A stretch of DNA of 6,449 bases from Arthrobacter sp. (GTDB taxonomy: Bacteria > Actinomycetota > Actinomycetes > Actinomycetales > Micrococcaceae), in the NCBI GenBank assembly GCA_030147325.1, contig JASLAA010000096.1, positions 1 through 6,449 of the forward strand. Direction: 5' to 3'. Positions within the stretch are counted from its first letter, which is position 1, and each line of letters opens with the position of its first letter. The notes beneath the pieces were generated by a model that was not told the DNA's origin, searched no databases, and saw only the letters and a list, made by a program, of their open reading frames with translations. The position numbers and the translations under genes are program-made. Shown piece after piece: positions 1 through 6,407 of this stretch.

Positions 1-794
1 CCGCCGACGGCGAGGACCACGATGAACGCGCCCTGGATGCAGATGGACATGATGGGCTGCACGGCCGCCTGGAGCCGGGCCATGGCGATACCTGCGCGGA
101 ACGCCTTCGTCGCCTCGACGTCGATCACCGCGGCCTCGCGCTCCTCCGCCACGGAGGCCTTGATGGTGCGGATACCCGAGAGCCCGCGTTCGACGGCTGC
201 GGTCATCGAGCCGACGGCATCCTGGACATCGCGGCTGCGTCCGCGGATGAGGCGTCCCAGGAAGAGGACGCCCGCTGCACCGAGGAGGACCGCGGACAGC
301 GTGATGCCGAACAGCAGCGGATCGATCAGCAGCATCAGGACGACGGCGGCGCAGAACATCAGGACGGATGACACGATCTCGAAGAGGCCAGAGGTGATGA
401 CGCTGCGCATGAGGGTGGTGTCGGAGCCGACACGGGACATGAGATCCCCGACGCGTCTCCGGTCGAACTCCCGGATGGGCAGGGACAGCAACTGCCCGAC
501 CAGTGACCTCCGGACGCCGAGCACCACCGATTCCGCCGTCCGCTGCAGCAGATAGGACTGCGCGGCCCCGAACGCGGCCCCTCCCAGGGTGATGACGATG
601 AGGAACCAGACGAAGACCTCGGCGGGTGCGCCGGCCGACACCGCGTTGACCAGCTGCTGGACCATGAGCGGCTGGGCGATCGACAGTCCCGTGGACACGA
701 GGGAGACGACGGCGACGAGGAGGAGGACACGCACGTGTCCCCTCAGGTAGGGGAAGAACTCCCGGAGGGTGGCACGCTGTGCGGTGGGCTGCAT
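1..794 (-). CDS. ABC exporter-type transporter, N-terminal membrane domain (partial, runs off left edge)
   Basis: The first 264 codons of a type-I (MsbA-like) ABC exporter are present; the rest, including any nucleotide-binding domain, lies beyond base 1. Hydrophobic stretches at about residues 21-43, 57-80, 136-157, 159-181 and 247 onward fit the first five of six membrane helices. Two cytoplasmic-loop signatures of the family are clear: FDRRRVGDLMSRVGSD at about 110-125 and GIRTIKASVAEERE at 207-220, which normally touch the ATPase domain. The frame continues unbroken to the window edge. Start: ATG at 794-792 gives the expected short N-terminus (MQPTAQRATLREFF) before helix 1; an in-frame GTG lies 6 bases upstream. 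No clear Shine-Dalgarno precedes either, but a promoter-like sequence sits just upstream. The substrate cannot be read from this half: drug, lipid or peptide export are all possible. It is probably a half-transporter with a C-terminal ATPase that dimerises, by analogy with the family. It is separated from argH by a hairpin and is likely not part of the arginine operon. Confidence 0.9.
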   Translation of the reverse strand, partial: MQPTAQRATLREFFPYLRGHVRVLLLVAVVSLVSTGLSIAQPLMVQQLVNAVSAGAPAEVFVWFLIVITLGGAAFGAAQSYLLQRTAESVVLGVRRSLVGQLLSLPIREFDRRRVGDLMSRVGSDTTLMRSVITSGLFEIVSSVLMFCAAVVLMLLIDPLLFGITLSAVLLGAAGVLFLGRLIRGRSRDVQDAVGSMTAAVERGLSGIRTIKASVAEEREAAVIDVEATKAFRAGIAMARLQAAVQPIMSICIQGAFIVVLAVG

Positions 795-800
795 GCTCAC

Positions 801-829
801 ACACTGCGCCGGGCGCGCTGCCCTGTCAA
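801..829 (-). promoter_or_regulatory. Candidate promoter of the ABC transporter gene, possibly leaderless
   Basis: On the minus strand a perfect TTGACA (829-824) is followed after 17 bases by CAGTGT (806-801). The latter keeps only the A at position 2 and the T at position 6 of a TANNNT -10 element, so it is weak. A start site about 7 bases past the -10 would fall at about 794, the A of the transporter's ATG. An imperfect inverted repeat, GGGC-N5-GCCC (811-823), fills the spacer and might be an operator. The -35 match and spacing are seen directly; promoter function is inferred. Confidence 0.45.
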
Positions 830-866
830 AGCACTTCGCGGCAGGCGTAGGGGGCGCTCACCAACC

Positions 867-876
867 GCTCCGGAGC
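867..876. repeat. 10-base perfect palindrome GCTCCGGAGC
   Basis: GCTCCGGAGC reads the same on both strands. It lies between the argH hairpin and the -35-like sequence of the transporter promoter, about 38 bases upstream of that -35. It could be a small operator half or chance in GC-rich DNA; nothing else supports a role. Confidence 0.3.
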
Positions 877-878
877 AT

Positions 879-908
879 CGGCGCGGCTCCCCCGAGGAAG
901 CCGCGCCG
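879..908 (-). terminator. Terminator-like hairpin after argH
   Basis: Ten bases after the argH stop the minus-strand RNA reads CGGCGCGGCU, then 10 loop bases, then AGCCGCGCCG: a perfect 10-bp GC-rich stem. A U-G and two C-G pairs can extend it to 13 bp with a 4-base loop. No U-tract follows, so it is not a textbook intrinsic terminator. U-poor hairpins of this kind are common at actinobacterial operon ends and may terminate weakly or protect the 3' end. Its position right behind the last arg gene supports that reading. Confidence 0.6.
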
Positions 909-917
909 CCGGCCGGG

Positions 918-2360
918 TCAGGTCCCGGCGTAGCCCTCGACGTCGTCGAGCTCGGCACGCAGGGCGGCCAGCTGACGCCGGACGGCCGCCGGCGCGGTTC
1001 CGCCCTGGGCGTCGCGGCTGGCCAGCGAACCCTCGACGGTCAGCACCTCGCGGACAGCCGGTGTCAGGTGCGCGGAGATCGCCGCGAACTCCTCGTCCGT
1101 CAGGTCCCACAGCTCCACGCCGCGCTGCTCGGCGACACGCACCGCTGCTCCGGACAGCTCATGGGCCTCGCGGAAGGGCACTCCCTGCCGGACCAGCCAT
1201 TCGGCGATATCCGTGGCGAGGGCGAACCCCTGGGGGGCGAGCTCCGCCATGCGCTCGGTGTTGAACACGAGTGTCGCGATCATCCCGGAGACCGCGGGCA
1301 GCAGCACCTCGAGGGTGTCGACGGCATCGAAGACCGGTTCCTTGTCCTCCTGCAGGTCGCGGTTGTAGGCCAATGGCAGTCCCTTGAGCGTCGCGAGCAG
1401 GCCGGTGAGATCGCCGATCAACCGTCCGGCCTTGCCGCGCGCGAGCTCTGCCACGTCGGGGTTCTTCTTCTGCGGCATGATCGACGAACCGGTGGAGAAC
1501 GCGTCGTCGAGCGTGACGAAGGAGAACTCCTTCGTGGCCCAGATGATGATCTCCTCGCTGATACGTGAGAGGTCGACACCGATCATCGCGCTGACCCAGG
1601 AGAACTCCGCGTAGACGTCCCGCGAGGCGGTTCCGTCGATCGAGTTGTGCGTCGCGGAGAAGAACCCGAGGTCCGCGGCGACCGCCTCCGGGTCGAGTCC
1701 CAGCGAGGACCCGGCGAGGGCGCCCGAACCGTACGGTGAGACCCCGGCCCGCCGGTCCCAGTCGGAGAGCCGCTGCACGTCGCGCAGCAGTGCCCAGGCG
1801 TGGGCGAGCAGATGGTGGCTCAGGAGCACCGGCTGTGCGTGCTGCAGGTGCGTGCGCCCGGGCATCGGCACCTCGAGGTTGGCCTCCGCCTGGTCGACGA
1901 GGGCTTCGATCGTGGCCAGCACGCCGCGGGCGATGATCCGGGCGTGGTCGCGCAGGTACATGCGGCCGAGTGTCGCGACCTGGTCGTTGCGCGAGCGGCC
2001 GGCACGCAGCTTGCCGCCGAGCGCAGGCCCTGCCCGTTCGATCAGGCCGCGCTCGAGGGAGCCGTGCACGTCCTCGTCGCTCTCGGCCGGCAGGTAGGCG
2101 CCCGACCGCACGTCGGCGTCGAGGCGGTCCAGCGCGTCGATCATCCCGGCCAGCTCTGCGGCGTCGAGCAGCCCGGCGTGCTGGAGGACCCGGGCGTGGG
2201 CCCGCGACCCCTCGATGTCGTAGGTCGCCAGCCGCCAGTCGAAGTGGGTGGACTTGCTGAGGGCCGCGAGGGCGTCCGCAGGGCCGCCGGCGAACCGGCC
2301 GCCCCACAGCGAACCCTCGTTCGTCCGCCCGGCCTCGCCGCCGTCGTGCGCTGGAGCCAT
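918..2360 (-). CDS. argH: Argininosuccinate lyase
   Basis: Last step of arginine synthesis: splits argininosuccinate into arginine and fumarate in the cytoplasm, normally as a homotetramer. The 480-residue protein is a complete member of the fumarate lyase/aspartase superfamily (family usual length about 460-480). Visible landmarks in order: LWGGRF at 18-23, DEDVHGSLERGL at 95-106, SRNDQV at 123-128 in the substrate-binding region, GRTHLQHAQP at 168-177 containing the conserved TH pair (His171), and the superfamily signature GSSIMPQKKNP at 291-301, whose flexible loop carries the catalytic serine. No key motif is missing. The ATG at 2360-2358 shares its A with the TGA stop of argG (TGATG); no strong Shine-Dalgarno is seen, so translation probably depends on ribosomes finishing argG. 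It ends in TGA and is followed at once by a terminator-like hairpin, marking it as the last gene of the arg operon. Confidence 0.98.
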   Translation of the reverse strand: MAPAHDGGEAGRTNEGSLWGGRFAGGPADALAALSKSTHFDWRLATYDIEGSRAHARVLQHAGLLDAAELAGMIDALDRLDADVRSGAYLPAESDEDVHGSLERGLIERAGPALGGKLRAGRSRNDQVATLGRMYLRDHARIIARGVLATIEALVDQAEANLEVPMPGRTHLQHAQPVLLSHHLLAHAWALLRDVQRLSDWDRRAGVSPYGSGALAGSSLGLDPEAVAADLGFFSATHNSIDGTASRDVYAEFSWVSAMIGVDLSRISEEIIIWATKEFSFVTLDDAFSTGSSIMPQKKNPDVAELARGKAGRLIGDLTGLLATLKGLPLAYNRDLQEDKEPVFDAVDTLEVLLPAVSGMIATLVFNTERMAELAPQGFALATDIAEWLVRQGVPFREAHELSGAAVRVAEQRGVELWDLTDEEFAAISAHLTPAVREVLTVEGSLASRDAQGGTAPAAVRRQLAALRAELDDVEGYAGT

Positions 2361-3562
2361 CAGGCGCCCGCCCGCTGGTCCCGGCTCGACGCCACCTTGG
2401 AGGACATCCCGAAGAGCTCGATGAAGCCGCGGGCCATCGACTGGTCGAAGGTGTCCCCGGAGTCGTAGGTGGCGAGGTTGAAGTCGTACAGGCCGACGTC
2501 GGAGCGGCGTCCGGTCACCGTGGCACGCCCGCCGTGGAGGTCCATGCGGATGTCACCGGTGACGTACTTCTGCGTGTCGTCGATGAAGGTGTCCAGCGAA
2601 CGCTTCAGCGGCGAGAACCACTGGCCGTCGTAGACCAGTTCGGTCCAGCGCTGGCCCACGGTCTTCTTGAAGCGGGCCTGCTCGCGCTCGACGGTGACGT
2701 TCTCGAGCTCGCGGTGCGCGGCGATGAGCGCCATGGCGCCGGGCGCCTCGTAGATCTCGCGGCTCTTGATGCCCACGAGACGGTCTTCGACGATGTCGAT
2801 GCGCCCCACGCCCTGCGCGCCGGCGCGGCGATTGAGCTCCTCGATGGCCTGCAGCGGCGTGACGGCCCTGCCGTCGATCGCCACGGGGATGCCCTCCTTG
2901 AAGGAAATGGTCACCTCGTCGGCGACGGGCGGGAACTCCGGCGACGCGGTGTAGTCGTACACGTCCTTGGTGGGACCGTTCCAGATGTCCTCGAGGAAAC
3001 CGGTCTCGACCGCCCTGCCCCAGACGTTCTGGTCGATGGAGAACGGGTTCTTCTTGGTGGTCTCGATCGGCAGCCCCTTCTCCTCGGCGAAGGCGATGGC
3101 CTTGTCCCGCGTGAGCGCGAGGTCGCGGACGGGCGCAATGCACTTCAGGTCGGGGCCGAGGGTCTGGATGCCGACCTCGAAGCGCACCTGGTCGTTCCCC
3201 TTGCCCGTGCAGCCGTGCGAGACGGTGGTGGCACCGAATTCCCGGGCCGCCGCGACGAGGTGCTTGACGATCACAGGCCTGGAGACGGCGGAGACGAGCG
3301 GGTACGCGTCCATGTACAGCGCGTTGGCCTTGAGCGCCGGCATGCAGTACTCGGTGGCGAATTCCTCGCGGGCGTCGGCCACGTAGGCCTCCACGGCGCC
3401 GCAACCGAGGGCGCGCTGGCGGATGGTCTCGAGCGATTCGCCGCCCTGTCCGACGTCGACGGCCACGGCGATCACCTCAGCGCCGGTGGCTTCGGCGATC
3501 CAGCCGATGGCGACGGAGGTGTCGAGTCCGCCTGAGTAGGCGAGAACGATGCGTTCGGTCAC
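2360..3562 (-). CDS. argG: Argininosuccinate synthase
   Basis: Joins citrulline and aspartate to argininosuccinate using ATP, which is cleaved to AMP and pyrophosphate; cytoplasmic, tetrameric in known members. At 400 residues it has the normal length of the common (type 1) bacterial enzyme. The N-terminal ATP-pyrophosphatase loop AYSGGLDTS is at 8-16. HGCTGKGNDQVRFE at 116-129 and SIDQNVWGRAVETG at 175-188 are conserved nucleotide, aspartate and citrulline-site segments, and EAPGAM at 272-277 is another family hallmark. The C-terminal FDQSMARGFIELFGMSSKV (372-390) is the conserved tetramer-contact region. Start is GTG at 3562-3560, chosen because AAGGAG (3577-3572) lies 9 bases upstream and the protein then begins MTERIVLAYSGG as in homologues. 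It is the only arg gene here with a true upstream gap (93 bases after argR), and it runs into argH with a one-base stop/start overlap. Confidence 0.98.
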   Translation of the reverse strand: MTERIVLAYSGGLDTSVAIGWIAEATGAEVIAVAVDVGQGGESLETIRQRALGCGAVEAYVADAREEFATEYCMPALKANALYMDAYPLVSAVSRPVIVKHLVAAAREFGATTVSHGCTGKGNDQVRFEVGIQTLGPDLKCIAPVRDLALTRDKAIAFAEEKGLPIETTKKNPFSIDQNVWGRAVETGFLEDIWNGPTKDVYDYTASPEFPPVADEVTISFKEGIPVAIDGRAVTPLQAIEELNRRAGAQGVGRIDIVEDRLVGIKSREIYEAPGAMALIAAHRELENVTVEREQARFKKTVGQRWTELVYDGQWFSPLKRSLDTFIDDTQKYVTGDIRMDLHGGRATVTGRRSDVGLYDFNLATYDSGDTFDQSMARGFIELFGMSSKVASSRDQRAGA

Positions 3563-3655
3563 GGGATGATGCTCCTTCGGTGGCCGGGCGAATGCCCGGG
3601 ATATGTCTGCGTGGGGTTTTTCGGGAAGCTCTGGTGCCAGCGTAGCGCCGGGAGG
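3563..3655 (-). promoter_or_regulatory. argR-argG intergenic leader with hairpin and Shine-Dalgarno
   Basis: This 93-base gap is the only sizeable break within the arg genes of the window. It holds an AAGGAG Shine-Dalgarno (3577-3572) and, 6 bases upstream of it, a small perfect hairpin CCGGGC-ATTC-GCCCGG (3599-3584, minus strand). The hairpin neither covers the Shine-Dalgarno nor is followed by a U-run, so it looks neither like a translational lock nor an intrinsic terminator. A run of five A and a weak CATATC stand further upstream, but I see no convincing -35/-10 pair and no clear AT-rich ARG-box palindrome. An internal promoter or ArgR site is possible from position alone. Confidence 0.35.
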
Positions 3656-4195
3656 TCAGGACGGCTCGACGGGCCCCTGGGGTTCCTGCGCGAGTCCCAG
3701 GAACCGTTCGGCGACGGCAGCGCCGCCGTCGGATTCCCGGCTCACGAGCAGGACGGTGTCATCCCCGGCGATCGTGCCGAGGATGGACGGGATCACCGAG
3801 TGGTCGATGGCAAGGGCGAGGAAGTTCGCGGCTCCCGGAGGGGTCCGCAGGATGACGATGTTCCCCGAGGACTCCGCCGTCACCAGCAGCTCGTTGCACA
3901 GCTTGGCGAGCCGCGCATCGAGGATCTCCTGCGAGACGCCGCTCTGGACGTACCGCCCCCCGCCCTCCACGGGGACCGCGTAGATCAGGGCTCCCTCGGC
4001 CCCTCGGATGCGCACGACGCCGAGCTCCACCAGGTCCCGCGACAGGGTCCCCTGGTTGACCTGCACGCCGTCCGCCGCCAGCAGCGCGGCGAGCTCCACC
4101 TGCGAGCGCACGGACTGCGCCGTCAGCAGGTCGGTGATGCGGGCGTGCCGGGCCGTCTTCGTGGTGGGTCGCGCGGAGTCGCGCTGCACGGTCAT
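3656..4195 (-). CDS. argR: Arginine repressor ArgR
   Basis: Transcriptional repressor of arginine genes; in known members a hexamer that binds ARG-box operators when arginine is bound. The 179-residue protein has the two-domain family layout. An N-terminal winged helix-turn-helix spans about 15-75, with the recognition segment NQGTLSRDL at 47-55. The C-terminal arginine-binding and oligomerisation domain spans about 100-170, including IDHSVIPSILGTIAGDDT at 130-147; the paired aspartates 145-146 are the arginine-contact residues of the family. About 15 extra residues at the N-terminus and a Pro/Glu-rich end (EPQGPVEPS) make it slightly longer than the roughly 150-residue E. coli type. ATG at 4195-4193 overlaps the argF stop by 4 bases (ATGA), and GGGAG lies 6 bases upstream. 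Being coded inside the operon it controls suggests self-regulation. The recognition helix has NQG where I recall TQA in most relatives. Confidence 0.97.
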   Translation of the reverse strand: MTVQRDSARPTTKTARHARITDLLTAQSVRSQVELAALLAADGVQVNQGTLSRDLVELGVVRIRGAEGALIYAVPVEGGGRYVQSGVSQEILDARLAKLCNELLVTAESSGNIVILRTPPGAANFLALAIDHSVIPSILGTIAGDDTVLLVSRESDGGAAVAERFLGLAQEPQGPVEPS

Positions 4196-5157
4196 CCGGC
4201 GCTCCCGCTCACGTCCTGCTCGGCGGACCGGGCCACGAGCCAGGTCATCAGGGCCTTCTGCGCGTGGAGCCGGTTCTCCGCCTCGTCCCAGACCACCGAC
4301 TGCGGCCCGTCGATCACGTCGGCGGCTATCTCGTAGCCGCGGTAGGCGGGCAGGCAGTGGAGCACGACGGCGTCGGGAGCGGCCTGTGCCATGGCGGCGG
4401 CATCGACGGCGTACGGGCGGAACAGGTCCTGCCGCGCCGCCTTCTCGTCCTCCTGGCCCATGGACACCCAGGTGTCGGTGGCGACGACGTCGGCACCGGC
4501 GAGCGCGACGGCGGCGTCGGTCGTGACGAGGACGGACCCGCCCGTGTCACGCGCACGCTCCTCGGCAGCGGCGACGACGGCCGGGTCGGGGAGGTAGCCC
4601 TCGGGTCCGGCGATCCGTACGTGCATCCCGGCCGTGACGCCGGCGAGGAGATAGGAGTTGGCCATGTTGTTGGCGCCGTCCCCCAGGTAGGTCAGCGTCA
4701 GTCCCGCGAGGGTTCCCTTGTGCTCGCGGATGGTGAGCAGGTCGGCCAGCAGCTGGCACGGGTGGTAGTCGTCGGAGAGGGCGTTGATGACCGGGACGCC
4801 GGATGCCGCCGCCATCTCCTCCAGACCTGCCTGCGCGTAGGTCCGCCAGACGATCGTCGCGACCATGCGCTCGAGGACCTTCGCCGTGTCCGTGATCGTT
4901 TCCTTGTGCCCGAGCTGCGAGTCGCCCGCTCCGATGATCAGCGGGACGCCACCGAGGTCGGCGATGCCCGCGGCGAAGGAGACACGTGTCCGGGTCGAGG
5001 TCTTGTCGAAGATCACGGCGACCGTCCTGCGGCCCGCGCCCTGACCGCTGAAGGGAGCGTGCGCATAGGGGGTCGCCTTGAGCTCCACCGCGAGGTCGAG
5101 GACCTCGGCCTGCTCGGCCGGGGAGAGATCCGTGTCGACGAGGAAGTGACGGGTCAT
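4192..5157 (-). CDS. argF: Ornithine carbamoyltransferase
   Basis: Transfers the carbamoyl group from carbamoyl phosphate to ornithine, giving citrulline and phosphate; cytoplasmic, trimeric in known members. At 321 residues it has the usual family length and all landmarks are present: the carbamoyl-phosphate loop STRTR at 54-58, HPCQLLAD at 132-139, the ornithine-side DTWVSMGQE at 228-236, HCLP at 267-270 with the active-site cysteine, and ENRLHAQKA at 294-302. The SMG motif and HCLP distinguish it from aspartate carbamoyltransferase. The residue before the STRTR region is FDKTS rather than the commoner FE(K)xS, a conservative change. The anabolic role follows from its place between argD and argR; nothing suggests an arginine deiminase operon. 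Its ATG overlaps the argD stop by 4 bases, yet it has the strongest Shine-Dalgarno in the window (AAGGAGG, 7 bases upstream), so it may be translated more strongly than its neighbours. Confidence 0.98.
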   Translation of the reverse strand: MTRHFLVDTDLSPAEQAEVLDLAVELKATPYAHAPFSGQGAGRRTVAVIFDKTSTRTRVSFAAGIADLGGVPLIIGAGDSQLGHKETITDTAKVLERMVATIVWRTYAQAGLEEMAAASGVPVINALSDDYHPCQLLADLLTIREHKGTLAGLTLTYLGDGANNMANSYLLAGVTAGMHVRIAGPEGYLPDPAVVAAAEERARDTGGSVLVTTDAAVALAGADVVATDTWVSMGQEDEKAARQDLFRPYAVDAAAMAQAAPDAVVLHCLPAYRGYEIAADVIDGPQSVVWDEAENRLHAQKALMTWLVARSAEQDVSGSAG

Positions 5158-6407
5158 GGGGTTGCCTCCTTGGCAGTCCGTGCGGTGGCGAGGATCGAGG
5201 GCAGCGCATCGAGGAAGGTCACGGCCTGCTCGTCAGTGAGGATGAGCGGTGGGGCCAGCCGCAGGGTCGCCGGGCCCGTAGCGTTGATGATGAAGCCGGC
5301 GGCCAAGGCCGCGTGGACCGCCGCCGGCGCATGGTCGCCGTCGAGATCGACGCCGATCAGCAGGCCCTCGCCCCGCACGGCGGTGACGCCCTCGACGGTG
5401 GAGAGGCCGGATCGGAGGAGTGTTCCGACCTCGGCGACGTGCTGTAGGACGTTCGACGCTTCCAGGACGTGGAGCGTAGCGAGGCCGGCCGCCGTCGCCA
5501 CCGGGTTGCCGCCGAACGTGGTGCCGTGCTGACCCGCGGTGAGGAGGTGGGAGACCTCCTTCCCGAAGGTGACGAGCGCGCCGATCGGGAAGCCTCCACC
5601 GAGGCCCTTGGCGAGTGTCATGGCGTCGGGCACCACGCCGTGCACCGCCTGGTGCGCGAACCAGCGCCCGGTCCGGCCGATCCCGGACTGGACCTCGTCG
5701 AGGATGAGGAGGGCGCCGTGCTCCCGGGTGAGCTCCCGGGCGGCCCGCAGGTACTCCGCGGAGAGCGGCCGGACGCCGGCCTCACCCTGGACGGGCTCGA
5801 GGACAAGGGCGGCCACGGAACCGTTCATCGCACTCCGGAGCGCTCCGATGTCGTCGAAGGGGATGTGCTCCACCCCGGCCGGGAGCGGTTCGAAAGGCGC
5901 CCGGTAGGCCTGCTTCGAGGTCAGCGCGAGGGCTCCCATGGTGCGTCCGTGGAAGGCTCCCTCGAGGGCGATGATGCGATGCCGCTCGGGGGTGCTGTTG
6001 CGCCGCGCCAATTTGAACGCGGCCTCCACTGCTTCTGCTCCGGAGTTGGTGAAGAACACGCGTGATCCGGACGGTGCCCCGGACAGTTCGAGGAGCTTCT
6101 CGGCGAGCGCCACCTGCGTGGGGCTGGTGAAGAAGTTGGAGATGTGACCGAGGGTGGAGAGCTGGCTGGAGATGACGGAGGTGACGAAGGGGTGGGCGTG
6201 GCCCAGGACGTTGACGGCGATCCCACCGAGGAGGTCGAGGTACTGGGTACCATCGGCATCCCAGACGTTGCAGCCGGCCCCGCGGACGAGCACGCGTTGC
6301 GGCGTCCCGAAGACTCCGAGCAGGGCTCCGTCGTAGCGCGACAGCCAGGCGGCGCCCGGGTCCCCGCCCGTGAGGACGTCGAGTCCGGCGTCGCCGTCTG
6401 CCGTCAT
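5154..6407 (-). CDS. argD: Acetylornithine aminotransferase
   Basis: PLP-dependent class-III aminotransferase that converts N-acetylglutamate semialdehyde plus glutamate to N-acetylornithine and 2-oxoglutarate; cytoplasmic dimer. The 417-residue protein is complete and slightly above the usual 390-410. In order: NSGAEAVEAA at 121-130 (phosphate-binding turn), EGAFHGRTMG at 149-158, EPVQGE at 204-209, LDEVQSGIGRTG at 236-247 with Asp237 facing the pyridine nitrogen, LAKGLGGG at 265-272 with Lys267 as the Schiff-base lysine, GTTFGGNP at 295-302, and RLAPPL at 383-388. Family members may also act on succinyl-diaminopimelate precursors or ornithine, but the neighbours argue for the arginine role. 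ATG at 6407-6405 gives MTADGDAGLDVLTGG; the frame stays open upstream to the window edge, so a longer start cannot be excluded, although the ATG sits in an ATGA overlap matching the other junctions. Only a weak GGCAGG precedes it. Confidence 0.97.
   Translation of the reverse strand: MTADGDAGLDVLTGGDPGAAWLSRYDGALLGVFGTPQRVLVRGAGCNVWDADGTQYLDLLGGIAVNVLGHAHPFVTSVISSQLSTLGHISNFFTSPTQVALAEKLLELSGAPSGSRVFFTNSGAEAVEAAFKLARRNSTPERHRIIALEGAFHGRTMGALALTSKQAYRAPFEPLPAGVEHIPFDDIGALRSAMNGSVAALVLEPVQGEAGVRPLSAEYLRAARELTREHGALLILDEVQSGIGRTGRWFAHQAVHGVVPDAMTLAKGLGGGFPIGALVTFGKEVSHLLTAGQHGTTFGGNPVATAAGLATLHVLEASNVLQHVAEVGTLLRSGLSTVEGVTAVRGEGLLIGVDLDGDHAPAAVHAALAAGFIINATGPATLRLAPPLILTDEQAVTFLDALPSILATARTAKEATP
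5165..5171 (-). promoter_or_regulatory. Strong ribosome binding site of argF
   Basis: Minus-strand AAGGAGG, a full match to the anti-Shine-Dalgarno core, ends 7 bases before the argF ATG and lies within the last codons of argD. It fixes the argF start and implies re-initiation plus direct loading of ribosomes, in contrast to the weak sites of argH and argD. Confidence 0.8.

Noticed and set aside
359..730. A 123-codon Ser/Pro-rich minus-strand frame
   Set aside because: Out-of-frame reading of the transporter gene, whose own frame shows membrane helices and exporter loop motifs.
826..1110. A 94-codon minus-strand frame overlapping the argH end and running into the gap
   Set aside because: It shares bases with argH in another frame, passes through the hairpin and is Arg/Gly/Pro-rich with no motif.
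735..1568. A 277-codon plus-strand frame spanning the argH end, the intergenic gap and the transporter start
   Set aside because: It crosses the terminator-like hairpin and overlaps two minus-strand genes; the translation has no domain and no plus-strand promoter is seen.
1159..2307. A 382-codon minus-strand frame inside argH
   Set aside because: It is an out-of-frame reading of argH with an Arg/Gly/Ala/Pro-rich product; the argH frame carries all family motifs.
2534..3535. A 333-codon plus-strand frame opposite argG
   Set aside because: Same reason: a mirror of argG codon bias, low-complexity Asp/Val/Gly/Leu-rich product, no recognisable domain.
3607..3625. A run of T on the plus strand (GGGGTTTTTCGGG) that could be a terminator tail
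   Set aside because: No stable hairpin precedes it on the plus strand, and no plus-strand gene ends here.
4264..5532. A 422-codon open frame on the plus strand opposite argF and argD
   Set aside because: It is antisense to two well-conserved enzymes, its translation is rich in Gly, Arg, Val and Asp without any motif, and long antisense frames are expected in GC-rich codon-biased DNA.
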